Shown piece after piece: positions 8,967 to 15,541 of a stretch of 34,562 nucleotides of DNA. The stretch covers positions 1-34,562 of IMG/VR virus record IMGVR_UViG_3300043449_000437, one strand, 5' to 3'. Each line of letters opens with the position of its first letter. Within the stretch, counting starts at the first letter, position 1. Under the pieces are notes generated by a model. It searched no databases. It saw only the letters and a program-made list of their open reading frames with translations, and was not told the origin of the DNA. This stretch comes from a virus. The translations under genes and the position numbers were made by a program.

Positions 8967-11885
8967 TTACAGTGATTGGATTCCTTTATTATTGTAAGTT
9001 CCTTCCCAATCCAGAGAAGTAAACGAAGTGGGAAAAGGACTATCAACAACAAGGTCAACTTCTACCTGATTTCCCCTGGCCATGATGGGGACCGTACTCT
9101 GAGCGTTACGGATAATAGGAATGTTATTAGCCAAGTAATTATTGGCAGTAATCTGAGGAAGAAGTAGTTCATACTCATTCCTACCAACAGCCCTAGTAAC
9201 CACCTTATATGGACCAGAGTTATAACTATTGATTTTAAGCCTCGTCACAATAGGCACGTTAACCGTATCCTTACTGGCGGAGCTGACATCCTTCACAAAG
9301 TAGAAAGCTGGCAGTGTCGCCCGCGATTCATACTTATAACCAATAGCAAAGTTTGAACTTGTTTGATCTCCCTCTACGGTTAGAAAATATTTTTCCCCAA
9401 CAGGCTTAGTTGCATCATATTGCATCGTTTGCTCTTCAAAATAACCAGCCACATCAGGATCAATAAACATCAAGACAGGCTGCTCATTCATATCCTCAAA
9501 CCCATCCTTAAAGCAGACGTGAGTAAGATCAGCCACTGCGTCATAGGTAAGGGTTGGGTTATAATCAAAGAGATCCAAACGAACGTCAATATACTGCCCT
9601 TCAAACAGCAACGATTGGCTGGGGGTATCCGTCAACAAAGCTACCTTACTAAGAACATAGTTACTACCATGTTTGGTAACAACATACATGATGTCCTGAT
9701 CGAAATCAAAGGTTTCAATTGTTCCAGGAAGGTTCCACTTAAACCATGCTGAAATTCTACCTTGATCACCATTTTGGAACCAACGATAGATGTAAAGAGA
9801 ACTTGGAGTTTCCCTACTATGAGCAGCAACGAGTCCAGCCGTAATGGTTCCCTTCATGTCATAGACGGCAGAAGGAATATACGTTGGAATAAACCGCGTT
9901 AGTTCCACAACGGTAGGACGCCCACCACTGCTGCTACCAATGTCCATATCATAAATGGATGAAGCAGTATCGCCTTCCTCAAGGAATAGGTAGCTAGGAC
10001 CAATATCAACAGGATTGATTCGGTCAGTAGTGTTATAAGAAGACAGTAGGTTAATCTCCGCTGTCTTAGGAGCAAAAGCTTCGGTGGTTGTTTCCAACAC
10101 GTACTGTCCGTTATTCGCAAATAGCAAGAGGCCCCTAGGACACGGCAGCGCACTCTTAAACCTCAGGGGCTTTAGAGATCCAGCACTAAGGTCAATCGGA
10201 TCGCTATCCAGAATAGTGATAACGGTATCAGCAAAGAAGTCAAAATAATCACCTGCTTGTGAGCAGATAACATTTTCACGAGAAGTAAAGATCAGTCGGT
10301 TCTTGAAGAATGAAATAGAATCAACTGGGTTACCAACAAAGGTTGGCATAGGATTTGTGATTTCATCCCCTACCAATCTAGTCTTCCAATACTTCAATCG
10401 AGATTCATCACCTTCCCGAAGTTGACTTGCAACTGTATCAATCCTAAAGGTATCTCCTGCCGTGTTGGTAACGGTGTTGAGAGCTGTATATCCCTGACCT
10501 GCTTGCTGGATGTCAATTGTATCAATAACACCAGTAACCGTCGTAGTGATGGTAATACCCGCCCTAACTTGATTGCTGATAGTTGTGAAGGCTCCATTGA
10601 CGGTATAAACTGTATTACCAATTCTCAATGATGTTACGTTACTGGTACCAATAAGGGCATTATTGACATACCAATAGTACACAGGCCCACTGGTCCTACG
10701 CACGTAGTTGGGCGACGTAGCAGCATAGCTGTTGGTGGTAACTACGGTTTTTGTTTTCCGCACTACCAATCGTAGGTTAGTACCAGATCCACCAATTGCG
10801 GAGAATTGTTCATCAACAACATGACCGCCGCTGGTGGCACTAAGTACTGATACAGCCGTAGGAATACCAGTAATCAGAGAAGTACCAGCACTAGCAATAG
10901 CAGAGGCTTCATCTAGTAACCGATAGGTAAACGTGCCATTAGCTTCCCTGATAATGACATGAGGCATTGTTTCCTCATTAAGTTTAGTAAGCGTACTAGG
11001 AGCAATTGTTTCTTCCCAGTAACCTGTACCAGAACTTGTATTATCAGTAGTCCTAAAGATTACCCAATAGTCATCAGCACCAGTATCATTAGAGCCAGCA
11101 ACTTTAATCTTCAGTCCATTTAAGAATTGCTTTGGTAGTTGAGCAGCTGACGTAACAGTACCCTTAAACGCATCAATCGAAGTACCGGCATTACCACCTC
11201 GCGCTTGAATAGCGAAGTTTGCATTATCAGCTCTTCGGATGTGGATATTATTACCAATAGCAGTTGCTACCCACGAAGCATTAGCATTGATGGTAGTGGT
11301 AAGGTTATCAACAATATCCTTTACGTTAAGCTGGTTTGTGGTTCCAGACGTAACGTTTTCAGGAGTAGTATAAGTGAACTCCGTGCTGTCCAGCCTGACT
11401 GTATAGGTGGACTTATACGCAATGGTATTAATCGAAACAAAAGCATACGGATTAATAGCAGCACTGGTAGTAACACTAGCCGCAACTGTTTTAGTACGAT
11501 TAAGAATAAAGATATAATCGTTGATCTGAAGAACCTGGAGGTCATCCGAGTTATCATGAACAGCATACGATGTTGCCTCAGCCGCAACCGCATTGACAGT
11601 CTGCTGTGCGCCACTGTTAGCACTCCAAATCTTAAGAGCACCAGCCTTACTAAATTGAAGGATGTACTTCTCCTTATCATCCCTAAACACCATAAACCAA
11701 GTGCCGTCACTTGTCGCATTAGCCAATTTACTAATGCCTTGAAGACCAGGACGCTTTGTCAATCCTGAGGCAACATCAGGATAATAGTTATCACATACCC
11801 GAAGTTGACCATTAAATTTAACAGTATCGGGTTGTTGGGAAACACCACCAATGAGGTTTCCAATCTTTTGAGAAACTGCTGCCAT
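8967..11885 (-). CDS. Tail tubular protein B (T7 gp12-like nozzle)
   Basis: This 972-residue protein is longer than T7 gp12 (794 aa). The N-terminus MAAVSQKIGNLIGGVSQQPD, followed by a Tyr/Pro segment ending GLTKRPGLQG, is the hallmark of the T7 gp12 family: 'GGVSQQPD', then 'N...D...GL.KRPG'. In the virion six copies make the nozzle at the tail tip, to which the fibres attach. The middle (about 200-480) is Thr/Asn/Ser-rich beta structure and probably contains the insertion that accounts for the extra length. The ATG overlaps the last base of the tail tubular A gene at 11885, giving tight translational coupling. Confidence 0.9.
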   Translation of the reverse strand: MAAVSQKIGNLIGGVSQQPDTVKFNGQLRVCDNYYPDVASGLTKRPGLQGISKLANATSDGTWFMVFRDDKEKYILQFSKAGALKIWSANSGAQQTVNAVAAEATSYAVHDNSDDLQVLQINDYIFILNRTKTVAASVTTSAAINPYAFVSINTIAYKSTYTVRLDSTEFTYTTPENVTSGTTNQLNVKDIVDNLTTTINANASWVATAIGNNIHIRRADNANFAIQARGGNAGTSIDAFKGTVTSAAQLPKQFLNGLKIKVAGSNDTGADDYWVIFRTTDNTSSGTGYWEETIAPSTLTKLNEETMPHVIIREANGTFTYRLLDEASAIASAGTSLITGIPTAVSVLSATSGGHVVDEQFSAIGGSGTNLRLVVRKTKTVVTTNSYAATSPNYVRRTSGPVYYWYVNNALIGTSNVTSLRIGNTVYTVNGAFTTISNQVRAGITITTTVTGVIDTIDIQQAGQGYTALNTVTNTAGDTFRIDTVASQLREGDESRLKYWKTRLVGDEITNPMPTFVGNPVDSISFFKNRLIFTSRENVICSQAGDYFDFFADTVITILDSDPIDLSAGSLKPLRFKSALPCPRGLLLFANNGQYVLETTTEAFAPKTAEINLLSSYNTTDRINPVDIGPSYLFLEEGDTASSIYDMDIGSSSGGRPTVVELTRFIPTYIPSAVYDMKGTITAGLVAAHSRETPSSLYIYRWFQNGDQGRISAWFKWNLPGTIETFDFDQDIMYVVTKHGSNYVLSKVALLTDTPSQSLLFEGQYIDVRLDLFDYNPTLTYDAVADLTHVCFKDGFEDMNEQPVLMFIDPDVAGYFEEQTMQYDATKPVGEKYFLTVEGDQTSSNFAIGYKYESRATLPAFYFVKDVSSASKDTVNVPIVTRLKINSYNSGPYKVVTRAVGRNEYELLLPQITANNYLANNIPIIRNAQSTVPIMARGNQVEVDLVVDSPFPTSFTSLDWEGTYNNKGIQSL

Positions 11886-12484
11886 TATCGTGCAATAGTA
11901 CGGAACGGAGTGTAAGAAATGTAGAAGTTCTGACCCGTTTCAACACCGAAGATATTTACTTCAGACGTTCCTGTATCATAAGCAATACAGTTAGCCCTTA
12001 GAATACCTTCGTCTTGTTGGTTAAACTGGAACATTTCTTTTGATCCAACCGCACTGCCAGCAAAGACACGGGTAGCACGTTGGGTAATATAATCCTTAAA
12101 GACCTGAGGAAGATCTTCAAAATCAAAGAGCCACACTACATCACAAAGGACAGGATCAGGTCCAGTGAATTCATAGGTGTGAAAGACTTTATCATAGAGC
12201 TTGCCATTCCTTAGAACAGTTTGATATTGCTGTGAATTAGAGGTTTTGTTATCAGAGAGTTGAAGTACATTAGGAGGTATAACAATCTCACCGTTAGCAT
12301 CAGGGGTAAATGGAAAATTAGTTTCAGAGTTAAAGTGCCAGCCTTCCCCCTGAACTTCACGGTTAACGCTTTCTAGAATAGAAAGGGCCGAAGCAATTTC
12401 TGGGTTGGCAATATCAAGGGAAACAACAGGAGCCTGGCCGATGCCAGTTAGCATCTGATTAATTGCTTGGAGTTGTGTGGTCAC
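11885..12484 (-). CDS. Tail tubular protein A (T7 gp11-like gatekeeper)
   Basis: About 199 residues, matching T7 gp11 (196 aa). The sequence TTQLQAINQMLTGIGQAPV and then 'ILESVNREVQGEGWHFN' fit the gp11 pattern of an N-terminal helix followed by 'VNREVQ..GW.FN'. Twelve copies form the ring between portal and nozzle. No ATG is available at the right place. The best start is a GTG at 12484 (VTTQLQ); a TTG at 12496 is also in frame. No Shine-Dalgarno-like sequence precedes either. The upstream neighbour, an HNH endonuclease gene, ends inside this gene at 12459. Translation may therefore depend on coupling, or the endonuclease's arrival may have changed the start. Confidence 0.85.
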   Translation of the reverse strand: MTTQLQAINQMLTGIGQAPVVSLDIANPEIASALSILESVNREVQGEGWHFNSETNFPFTPDANGEIVIPPNVLQLSDNKTSNSQQYQTVLRNGKLYDKVFHTYEFTGPDPVLCDVVWLFDFEDLPQVFKDYITQRATRVFAGSAVGSKEMFQFNQQDEGILRANCIAYDTGTSEVNIFGVETGQNFYISYTPFRTIAR

Positions 12485-12890
12485 AATAATTATCAAGATA
12501 AAGAGCGGCTTTTAAAAGGAGAAATTTTTGGTCTTTAAAGTGACCCAGACCTACATTGCAGTGGTGGCACAGTAATCCACGAATTTTTCCAGAAATATGA
12601 CAATGATCAACATGAAAAGTACCCTTGCCGCCTGGAGTATCCGTATCACAAATGACACAGCGACCGTTCTGGGCCTCTAGGATTTCCAGATACTTTTTAA
12701 GAGTAATGTTATATTGATATTTTAATCCATTATTTTTAACTTTATCCGCATTTGCTTGTTGCCATTTTTTTGTTTCTAATCTATTGCAAATATTACAACG
12801 ATGATGCTTTCCATCTTTTCTGGATTTATTAGAAGAAAATTCTGTTAGCAGCTTTTCTTCCTTGCATTTAGAGCAGATTTTAACAGTCAT
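12459..12890 (-). CDS. HNH endonuclease of the recombination endonuclease VII family (probable homing endonuclease)
   Basis: 143 residues. N-terminal zinc-ribbon cysteine pairs are CSKC (6-9) and CNIC (32-35). The C-terminal core is CVIC, then FHVDHCHISGKIRGLLCHHC, the T4 endonuclease VII signature: a His-Asp-His catalytic patch and two Cys pairs holding zinc. Free-standing genes of this type in phages are usually mobile and cut intron-less or gene-less relatives. It lies between the capsid terminator and tail tubular A, where T7 has no gene. It is visibly more A/T-rich than its neighbours and its 3' end runs 26 bases into tail tubular A. The start has an A/C-rich leader (AACAACAACATG) with no Shine-Dalgarno. 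Homing is inferred; a role in resolving branched DNA is the alternative. Confidence 0.85.
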   Translation of the reverse strand: MTVKICSKCKEEKLLTEFSSNKSRKDGKHHRCNICNRLETKKWQQANADKVKNNGLKYQYNITLKKYLEILEAQNGRCVICDTDTPGGKGTFHVDHCHISGKIRGLLCHHCNVGLGHFKDQKFLLLKAALYLDNYCDHTTPSN

Positions 12891-12901
12891 GTTGTTGTTA
12901 T

Positions 12902-12937
12902 TAAAAGAAAAGGGGCCAACCTTTAATAGCCAGCCCC
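12902..12937 (-). terminator. Intrinsic terminator after the capsid gene
   Basis: On the minus strand GGGGCTGG pairs with TTGGCCCC (five G-C pairs and three G-U type pairs) around a 10-base A/T-rich loop, and TTTTCTTTT follows at once. This is a textbook rho-independent terminator. It lies 24 bases after the capsid stop, the place of T-phi after gene 10 in T7. It would limit read-through into the endonuclease and tail genes and so keep capsid RNA in excess. Confidence 0.85.
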
Positions 12938-12960
12938 AGTATTAAAAGAAGGTTTTACCC

Positions 12961-13980
12961 TCAAACATTCCGAAACGCGCCCGCGACACCAACGCGCACA
13001 GCACCGCAACCATAGGCCAGACGGCCCACGATCACGTCACCTTGATAGATAACCTTGGTATCGGCACCCGTGGTTTGCACGGAAGGACCGATAGCTTCCA
13101 CAACGCCAGCAGCATCACGGTGGAAGATCAGGCCGCAGCTATTGGTGAAGTCAGTAGCAATACCATAGCTGTTGTTCTCACCAGTCACGGCAGCAGCATC
13201 AATAGCAGCGCCAGAAGCCGAACCATACTTCCCAAGGAAGGGGATGTTGTTGGACTTCTTGATGGAGATACCAGCGATCTCATAGAGACCGTCACCAGAG
13301 TTCATGCTACCACCGGCAGCACCATACTCACGGTTGAGGATGTTGGTATCGACCTGAGAGATCAGGGCATAGTATTGACGGGGGCTCAGAACAGCCACAC
13401 GGCCATCCTTAGGAGCAGCCACTTCATCCAGACGGGCAGCAGCTTCAAAGAAGCCATCAACCAGGGCCTGAGCATCATACTCTTTGTTGGAACCAAGGTT
13501 GATTTGGAAGCCACCAGGCTCGCCGGTCACAGCAGCCGAAGCGGAGGAAGCCTTGTCCAGAACGCGGAAGATACGGCGATCATAGAACTCAGCCAGGCTT
13601 TGACCGATCTGACGGGCAATAGGGCCACGGATGTCATACTGGCTCATGATTTCGTCGAGGTTATCAACGAAGGCAGATGCCACCAGCAGGTCATCCAGCG
13701 CGATGGTGGTTTCGGCTGCCGGGGGGTTGCCCGAACCGAGGATAGGCACACCAGGCGTGCGATAACCAGCCGAGATACGGCCAGTGTGAATGAATTGAGC
13801 TTGCTTACCACCACGGAGGGTCCGGTTCATCACCAGATCCTTAGCAATAGTAGAGTTACGGAAAGCCTCATACACTTCGCCCGTAAAGAGCTTCAGGAAG
13901 AGGTTAGTACGTTGAGCGTAAGTAGGGGATTGGCCGCCAGTCTTATTAGACTCGCCAAGATAAGATACAGTTGCAGTCAT
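12961..13980 (-). CDS. Major capsid protein (T7 gp10-like)
   Basis: 339 residues from the ATG at 13980 (MTATVSYLGESNKTGGQSPT), against 345 for T7 gp10A. Longer in-frame starts upstream lie in the palindrome-rich leader and are unlikely. Features of the family include the N-terminal arm, 'LFLKLFTGEVYEAFRN' at about 29-44, 'RIFRVLDKA' near 145, and a C-terminal 'VGRLAYGCGAVRVGVAGAF'. The HK97-like fold is expected for the family. Codon use is more G/C-rich at third positions than in the small early genes, as expected of a highly expressed gene. The gene stands alone between a long leader with hairpins (13981..14164) and a strong terminator, consistent with high independent expression. Confidence 0.92.
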   Translation of the reverse strand: MTATVSYLGESNKTGGQSPTYAQRTNLFLKLFTGEVYEAFRNSTIAKDLVMNRTLRGGKQAQFIHTGRISAGYRTPGVPILGSGNPPAAETTIALDDLLVASAFVDNLDEIMSQYDIRGPIARQIGQSLAEFYDRRIFRVLDKASSASAAVTGEPGGFQINLGSNKEYDAQALVDGFFEAAARLDEVAAPKDGRVAVLSPRQYYALISQVDTNILNREYGAAGGSMNSGDGLYEIAGISIKKSNNIPFLGKYGSASGAAIDAAAVTGENNSYGIATDFTNSCGLIFHRDAAGVVEAIGPSVQTTGADTKVIYQGDVIVGRLAYGCGAVRVGVAGAFRNV

Positions 13981-14012
13981 TAGAATAATAAATAAAAAAG
14001 ATTTATAACGAT

Positions 14013-14026
14013 TACAAGCGCTTGTA
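14013..14026. repeat. Perfect 14-bp palindrome in the capsid leader
   Basis: TACAAGCGCTTGTA is its own reverse complement. It lies 33 bases before the capsid ATG, in a stretch that is otherwise very A/T-rich. It could be a protein-binding site, or in RNA a short hairpin close to the ribosome-binding region. No direct evidence of function. Confidence 0.6.
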
Positions 14027-14052
14027 TTTGAAGATAAGGCAATAGATGTGTT

Positions 14053-14096
14053 GTATTGGGTGTCCACCGCAGCGGGCCAATACTCCAACCGGTTGG
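14053..14096. repeat. Two adjacent inverted repeats in the capsid leader
   Basis: GTATTGG at 14053-14059 pairs perfectly with CCAATAC at 14077-14083, across a 17-base loop that itself can form CCG/CGG. Directly next to it is the perfect 12-bp palindrome CCAACCGGTTGG at 14085-14096. Together with the 14130-14154 hairpin this makes an unusually structured 180-base leader for the capsid gene. The roles could be mRNA stabilisation, RNA processing or a promoter region; none can be shown here. Confidence 0.55.
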
Positions 14097-14121
14097 TTTT
14101 TTAACGAGGTATCCTTCCTCA

Positions 14122-14154
14122 ATAGAAAAGGGGGTCCTACTCCGAGGTGCCCCC
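14122..14154 (-). terminator. Hairpin with T-run after the RlpA-like gene; possible phage promoter region
   Basis: On the minus strand GGGGG (14154-14150) pairs with CCCCC (14134-14130). Inside are CCT/AGG, and TTTTCTATT follows, so it has the form of an intrinsic terminator 10 bases past the stop of the RlpA-like gene. The same segment reads ATTGGGGGCACC on the minus strand. That resembles the ATTGGGCACC core described for the Syn5 phage RNA polymerase promoter, and it has CGGAGTAGG in common with the 4932..4957 hairpin. It may be a terminator, a phage promoter for the capsid transcript, or both. Confidence 0.5.
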
Positions 14155-14164
14155 AATCCAAAAG

Positions 14165-14461
14165 TTAATTAAGTCGAGTCACTTTGACTCTACCAACTCC
14201 AGAGCCGGTTAGACCGATCTTGTCAGCCGCACCTTTACTTAGATCAAGACTCCTACCATGAGCGTAAGGACCCCGATCATTGACCCGAACAACGGCACAC
14301 CTATCGAAACAAACCTTGAGGCGTGTTCCAAAGGGTAGTGTCTTGTGCGCTGCCGTAAGGCCGTTTTGATTGTATCGTTCGCCATTGGCAGTTAGGTTTC
14401 CGTGGAAGCCAGGACCATACCAAGAGCTGATAACAGACAGAGTAGTTAGAAGAGGTAGCAT
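14165..14461 (-). CDS. RlpA-like double-psi beta-barrel protein (candidate cell-wall lytic enzyme)
   Basis: 98 residues. After a hydrophobic start (MLPLLTTLSVISSWYGPGFH) comes an almost complete RlpA domain: LTANGERYNQNGLTAAHKTL, LPFGTRLKV, VVRVNDRGPYAHGRSLDLSK and 'AADKIGL'. RlpA in Pseudomonas is a lytic transglycosylase whose key residues are the His of 'AAHKTLP' and the Asp of 'NDRGP'. Both are present (His39, Asp62). The short hydrophobic N-terminus could be a weak export signal, or the protein could be packaged in the virion. It lies between the scaffold and capsid genes and ends 10 bases before a terminator-like hairpin. T7 has nothing here. Expansin-like carbohydrate binding without catalysis is the main alternative. 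Confidence 0.82.
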   Translation of the reverse strand: MLPLLTTLSVISSWYGPGFHGNLTANGERYNQNGLTAAHKTLPFGTRLKVCFDRCAVVRVNDRGPYAHGRSLDLSKGAADKIGLTGSGVGRVKVTRLN

Positions 14462-14516
14462 GAGGTTTTTGCAAAGAACTTTTATATTGCTTACAACGCG
14501 TCAAGTGGGAACCAAT

Positions 14517-15368
14517 TTAGAGCAAGTCGCCAGAAGCGGCTAGTTTTTGTTCGACATCATACCGATAAGCAGGGTCAGTCCGATACCGTCGATCACTGAT
14601 AGCAGATGCTAGTTCAGCATTAGAACGGAATCCTTTGACCGTACTCTTCGGTGCCTTGCCCGACACTTGTTGACCTTCAAACCCAACGGAATCCTTATAA
14701 CGTTGATTGAGGGCTTGAACAGCAAAGAAGATGGCATCCTTGTTGCCGCTATTAACAACATTATCATAAGCAGCAACTTCCTCAGGTTTGAGGTTATCGG
14801 CTGCCCACGCTAGGGTGTCATTATAAGCTTCCTGTCCCCCGACAGAAGCAACAATATCCTTAGCAGCATCCTCAGAAAGGGGCTGTGACTGGACGGTTGG
14901 ATTACCTTTTTGCCATTCCATGTATGCCTCGATGAGGTCTTCCGAAGGCATCTCCTTAAGCTTCTCGATTGTTTCAGGCTTAAGTTGATTATCATTAGAG
15001 TAATACTCTTCTGATGCCTCCTTGAGGAAGCTGACACGTTTGGCTACTGGGGATTCAGTTTCTTGTTCCTCAGTATCCTCGGAATCATCGCTCTCGGTTT
15101 CTTCGGTCGAAGAGGACTCATCGGTTTCTTTCTTACCTAGTTTCTTTTGAAGTTCTAGGTAAGCTTTTTCAAGATCTTCTGCTGATTTAAATTTGCCAGC
15201 ATACTGACTGTGTTCTTCTGCTTCAAGTTGACTGCGGCGATACTTTTCTTCGACCTCAGCTTCTTGTTTTTCGATGAGCTGATTACCTTGCTCAATGAGC
15301 CTTAGCTCTTCTGTTTCACGGGCAGACGTAACATCTGGATCCGTAGCATCAAAAACAATTTCAGACAT
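14517..15368 (-). CDS. Capsid assembly (scaffold) protein (T7 gp9-like)
   Basis: 283 residues (T7 gp9: 307), between portal and capsid, the T7 position. It is very acidic and helical, with an extreme stretch at about 84-104 (SSTEETESDDSEDTEEQETE) and long Glu/Lys/Gln-rich segments before it. The C-terminal part, 'SNAELASAISDRRYRTDPAY' at about 249-268 followed by 'DVEQKLAASG', resembles the basic helix-loop-helix end by which scaffolds bind the coat protein. Low sequence conservation is usual in this family, so the call rests on position and composition. Confidence 0.85.
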   Translation of the reverse strand: MSEIVFDATDPDVTSARETEELRLIEQGNQLIEKQEAEVEEKYRRSQLEAEEHSQYAGKFKSAEDLEKAYLELQKKLGKKETDESSSTEETESDDSEDTEEQETESPVAKRVSFLKEASEEYYSNDNQLKPETIEKLKEMPSEDLIEAYMEWQKGNPTVQSQPLSEDAAKDIVASVGGQEAYNDTLAWAADNLKPEEVAAYDNVVNSGNKDAIFFAVQALNQRYKDSVGFEGQQVSGKAPKSTVKGFRSNAELASAISDRRYRTDPAYRYDVEQKLAASGDLL

Positions 15369-15373
15369 TTGGT

Positions 15374-15541
15374 TTAGTGGATAACAATAGAAACGCGACC
15401 AACACCAGGAGAGGTGACTTTCACATCACCATATTTAAATTGCTCCTTAGGGGTGATCTTTACCGGAGCCTCTTCAGCCTCACTGGGGAGGTTGGGCTGG
15501 CTGTTGTTGGCCGGTTGCTTGCGCTGCGGAGTTGACGACAT
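15374..15541 (-). CDS. Small protein of unknown function between portal and scaffold
   Basis: 55 residues from the ATG at 15541 (MSSTPQRKQPANNSQPNLPS). Its 5' part overlaps the last 62 bases of the portal gene in another frame. The N-terminal half is Pro/Gln/Asn-rich and disordered, and reads through the same DNA as the portal's Gln/Ala/Pro-rich tail. The C-terminal half, 'FKYGDVKVTSPGVGRVSIVI', looks like a small beta unit. It ends 5 bases before the scaffold ATG. I recognise no family. A minor virion or assembly factor would fit the position. Confidence 0.55.
   Translation of the reverse strand: MSSTPQRKQPANNSQPNLPSEAEEAPVKITPKEQFKYGDVKVTSPGVGRVSIVIH

Noticed and set aside
13042-13983. 313-residue plus-strand frame opposite the capsid gene
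   Set aside because: It mirrors the highly biased codons of the capsid gene, which is firmly identified. The protein has no family features.
14301-14504. 67-residue minus-strand frame overlapping the RlpA-like gene
   Set aside because: It is the same DNA as the RlpA domain in another frame. The conserved RlpA residues decide for the 14165..14461 frame.
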